Shown: positions 21,554 through 22,324 of the stretch, in pieces
Position numbering within the stretch: position 1 is the stretch's first letter
Layout of the letters: each line of letters starts with the position of its first letter
Assembly: GCA_937895825.1 (NCBI GenBank)
Contig: CALBKP010000066.1
Span: forward strand, 1-22,324
Source of the DNA: an uncultured Alistipes sp.
GTDB taxonomy: Bacteria; Bacteroidota; Bacteroidia; Bacteroidales; Rikenellaceae
Reading direction: 5' to 3'
Length of the DNA: 22,324 nt
Position numbers and translations under genes: made by a program
The notes under the pieces: generated by a model
Database searches by the model: none
Seen by the model: the letters and a program-made list of their open reading frames with translations, nothing else
What the model was told of the DNA's origin: nothing

Positions 21554-22324
21554 ATGGCAGAGAAAGTACAGGCAAATGCCGATAAGCTCAAGGTGCTATC
21601 GGCCGTAATGGACAAGATTGAGAAGGACTTTGGCAAGGGCTCGATTATGCGTATGTCGAGCGACACAGTTACCGACGTGCCAGTGATCCCAACGGGCTCA
21701 ATAACCTTGGATATGGCCTTGGGCGTGGGAGGCTACCCTAAGGGTCGTGTCATTGAGATATTTGGCCCCGAGTCGTCGGGTAAGACTACGCTCGCGATAC
21801 ACGCTATCGCCGAGGCCCAGAAGGCTGGAGGCATTGCCGCGTTCATCGACGCGGAGCACGCCTTCGACAGCTACTACGCTCAGAAGCTTGGCGTGGATAT
21901 TGACAACCTCCTCGTGTCGCAGCCCGACAATGGCGAGCAGGCGTTGGAGATTGCCGACTCGCTCATCCGCTCAAGCGCCATCGACATCATCGTCATCGAC
22001 TCGGTGGCGGCACTTACGCCTAAGGCCGAAATTGAGGGTGATATGGGTGACTCGAAGATGGGCTTGCAGGCACGCCTTATGTCGCAGGCATTGCGTAAGC
22101 TCACGGCCTCGATATCGAAGACCAAGACCGTCTGCATTTTCATCAACCAGCTACGCGACAAGATTGGCGTGGTATATGGTAACCCTGAGACTACGACGGG
22201 TGGTAACGCCCTGAAGTTCTACGCCAGCGTGCGTATCGACATACGTCGTTCGTCGGTGATTAAGGATGGCGAGGAGCAGCTCGGTACACGCACCAAAGTT
22301 AAGGTCGTGAAGAACAAGGTGGCA
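21554..22324 (+). CDS. recA: Recombinase RecA, C-terminus cut by window edge
   Basis: RecA forms filaments on single-stranded DNA, drives homologous strand exchange and triggers SOS cleavage. The frame opens at ATG 21554 (MAEKVQANADKLKVLSAVMD) and stays open for 257 codons to the window edge, about three quarters of the usual 345. Walker A is GPESSGKTT, Walker B is DIIVIDSVAAL, and loop L1 follows (EIEGDMGDSKMG). The L2 region is FINQLRDKIGVVYGNPETTTGGNALKFYASVRIDIRR; aspartate sits where many RecA proteins have methionine or glutamate (QLRxKIG). It shares a transcript with bcp. I see no SOS operator that I could identify with confidence for this phylum. Confidence 0.97.
   Translation, partial: MAEKVQANADKLKVLSAVMDKIEKDFGKGSIMRMSSDTVTDVPVIPTGSITLDMALGVGGYPKGRVIEIFGPESSGKTTLAIHAIAEAQKAGGIAAFIDAEHAFDSYYAQKLGVDIDNLLVSQPDNGEQALEIADSLIRSSAIDIIVIDSVAALTPKAEIEGDMGDSKMGLQARLMSQALRKLTASISKTKTVCIFINQLRDKIGVVYGNPETTTGGNALKFYASVRIDIRRSSVIKDGEEQLGTRTKVKVVKNKVA

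Overview
The window looks like chromosomal DNA of a Bacteroidales bacterium. Three things point there. Several genes are preceded by the Bacteroidetes promoter form TTTG-N19-21-TAnnTTTG. Starts lack Shine-Dalgarno sequences and have AT-rich leaders. The gene content also fits: a GH84 O-GlcNAcase, a DUF3822-rsmD pair and a PGM2-type phosphoglucomutase. A Rikenellaceae/Alistipes-like host is my best guess from the GyrA and RecA sequences, held with low confidence. Most of the window is core housekeeping DNA. I see no CRISPR array, transposase, integrase, toxin-antitoxin pair or phage gene.

Layout. 1-2309 (-): gyrA, cut at its C-terminal end by the window edge. 2669-5179 (+): secreted GH84 hexosaminidase with an F5/8 (discoidin-like) domain. 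5291-6004 (-): deoD, facing the GH84 gene across a bidirectional terminator and two further perfect inverted repeats. 6209-8897 (+): an L-cysteine desulfidase/UPF0597-family gene and a class-3 aldehyde dehydrogenase 4 nt apart. 8889-12335 (-): mutS followed by a single-pass membrane protein gene that converges on, and overlaps, the aldehyde dehydrogenase. 12423-13838 (-): a RecD/Dda-like helicase. 13899-15818 (+): an unknown membrane-anchored protein, a DUF3822-like protein and rsmD, almost certainly one operon. 15925-16001 (+): tRNA-Asp(GTC). 16675-18423 (-): phosphoglucomutase. 18791-20194 (+): dnaA with an upstream DnaA box. 20748-20960 (+): a small CxxC protein. 21076-22324 (+): bcp then recA, recA cut by the window edge.

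Function. DNA maintenance genes dominate: gyrA (supercoiling), mutS (mismatch repair), a RecD-like helicase, dnaA (initiation) and recA (recombination). rsmD and tRNA-Asp serve translation. deoD, pgm and the GH84 enzyme serve nucleoside and sugar metabolism, and Bcp removes peroxides.

The least explained DNA is in two non-coding stretches. The first is downstream of tRNA-Asp: the tRNA 3' end plus its terminator is repeated 312 bp later (58 of 59 bases identical) around a 253-bp insert rich in hairpins, like a collapsed integration site or a small dispersed element. The second is a 460-bp stretch with several inverted repeats between the dnaA terminator and the CxxC protein gene. I found nothing that clearly qualifies as a new biological system.
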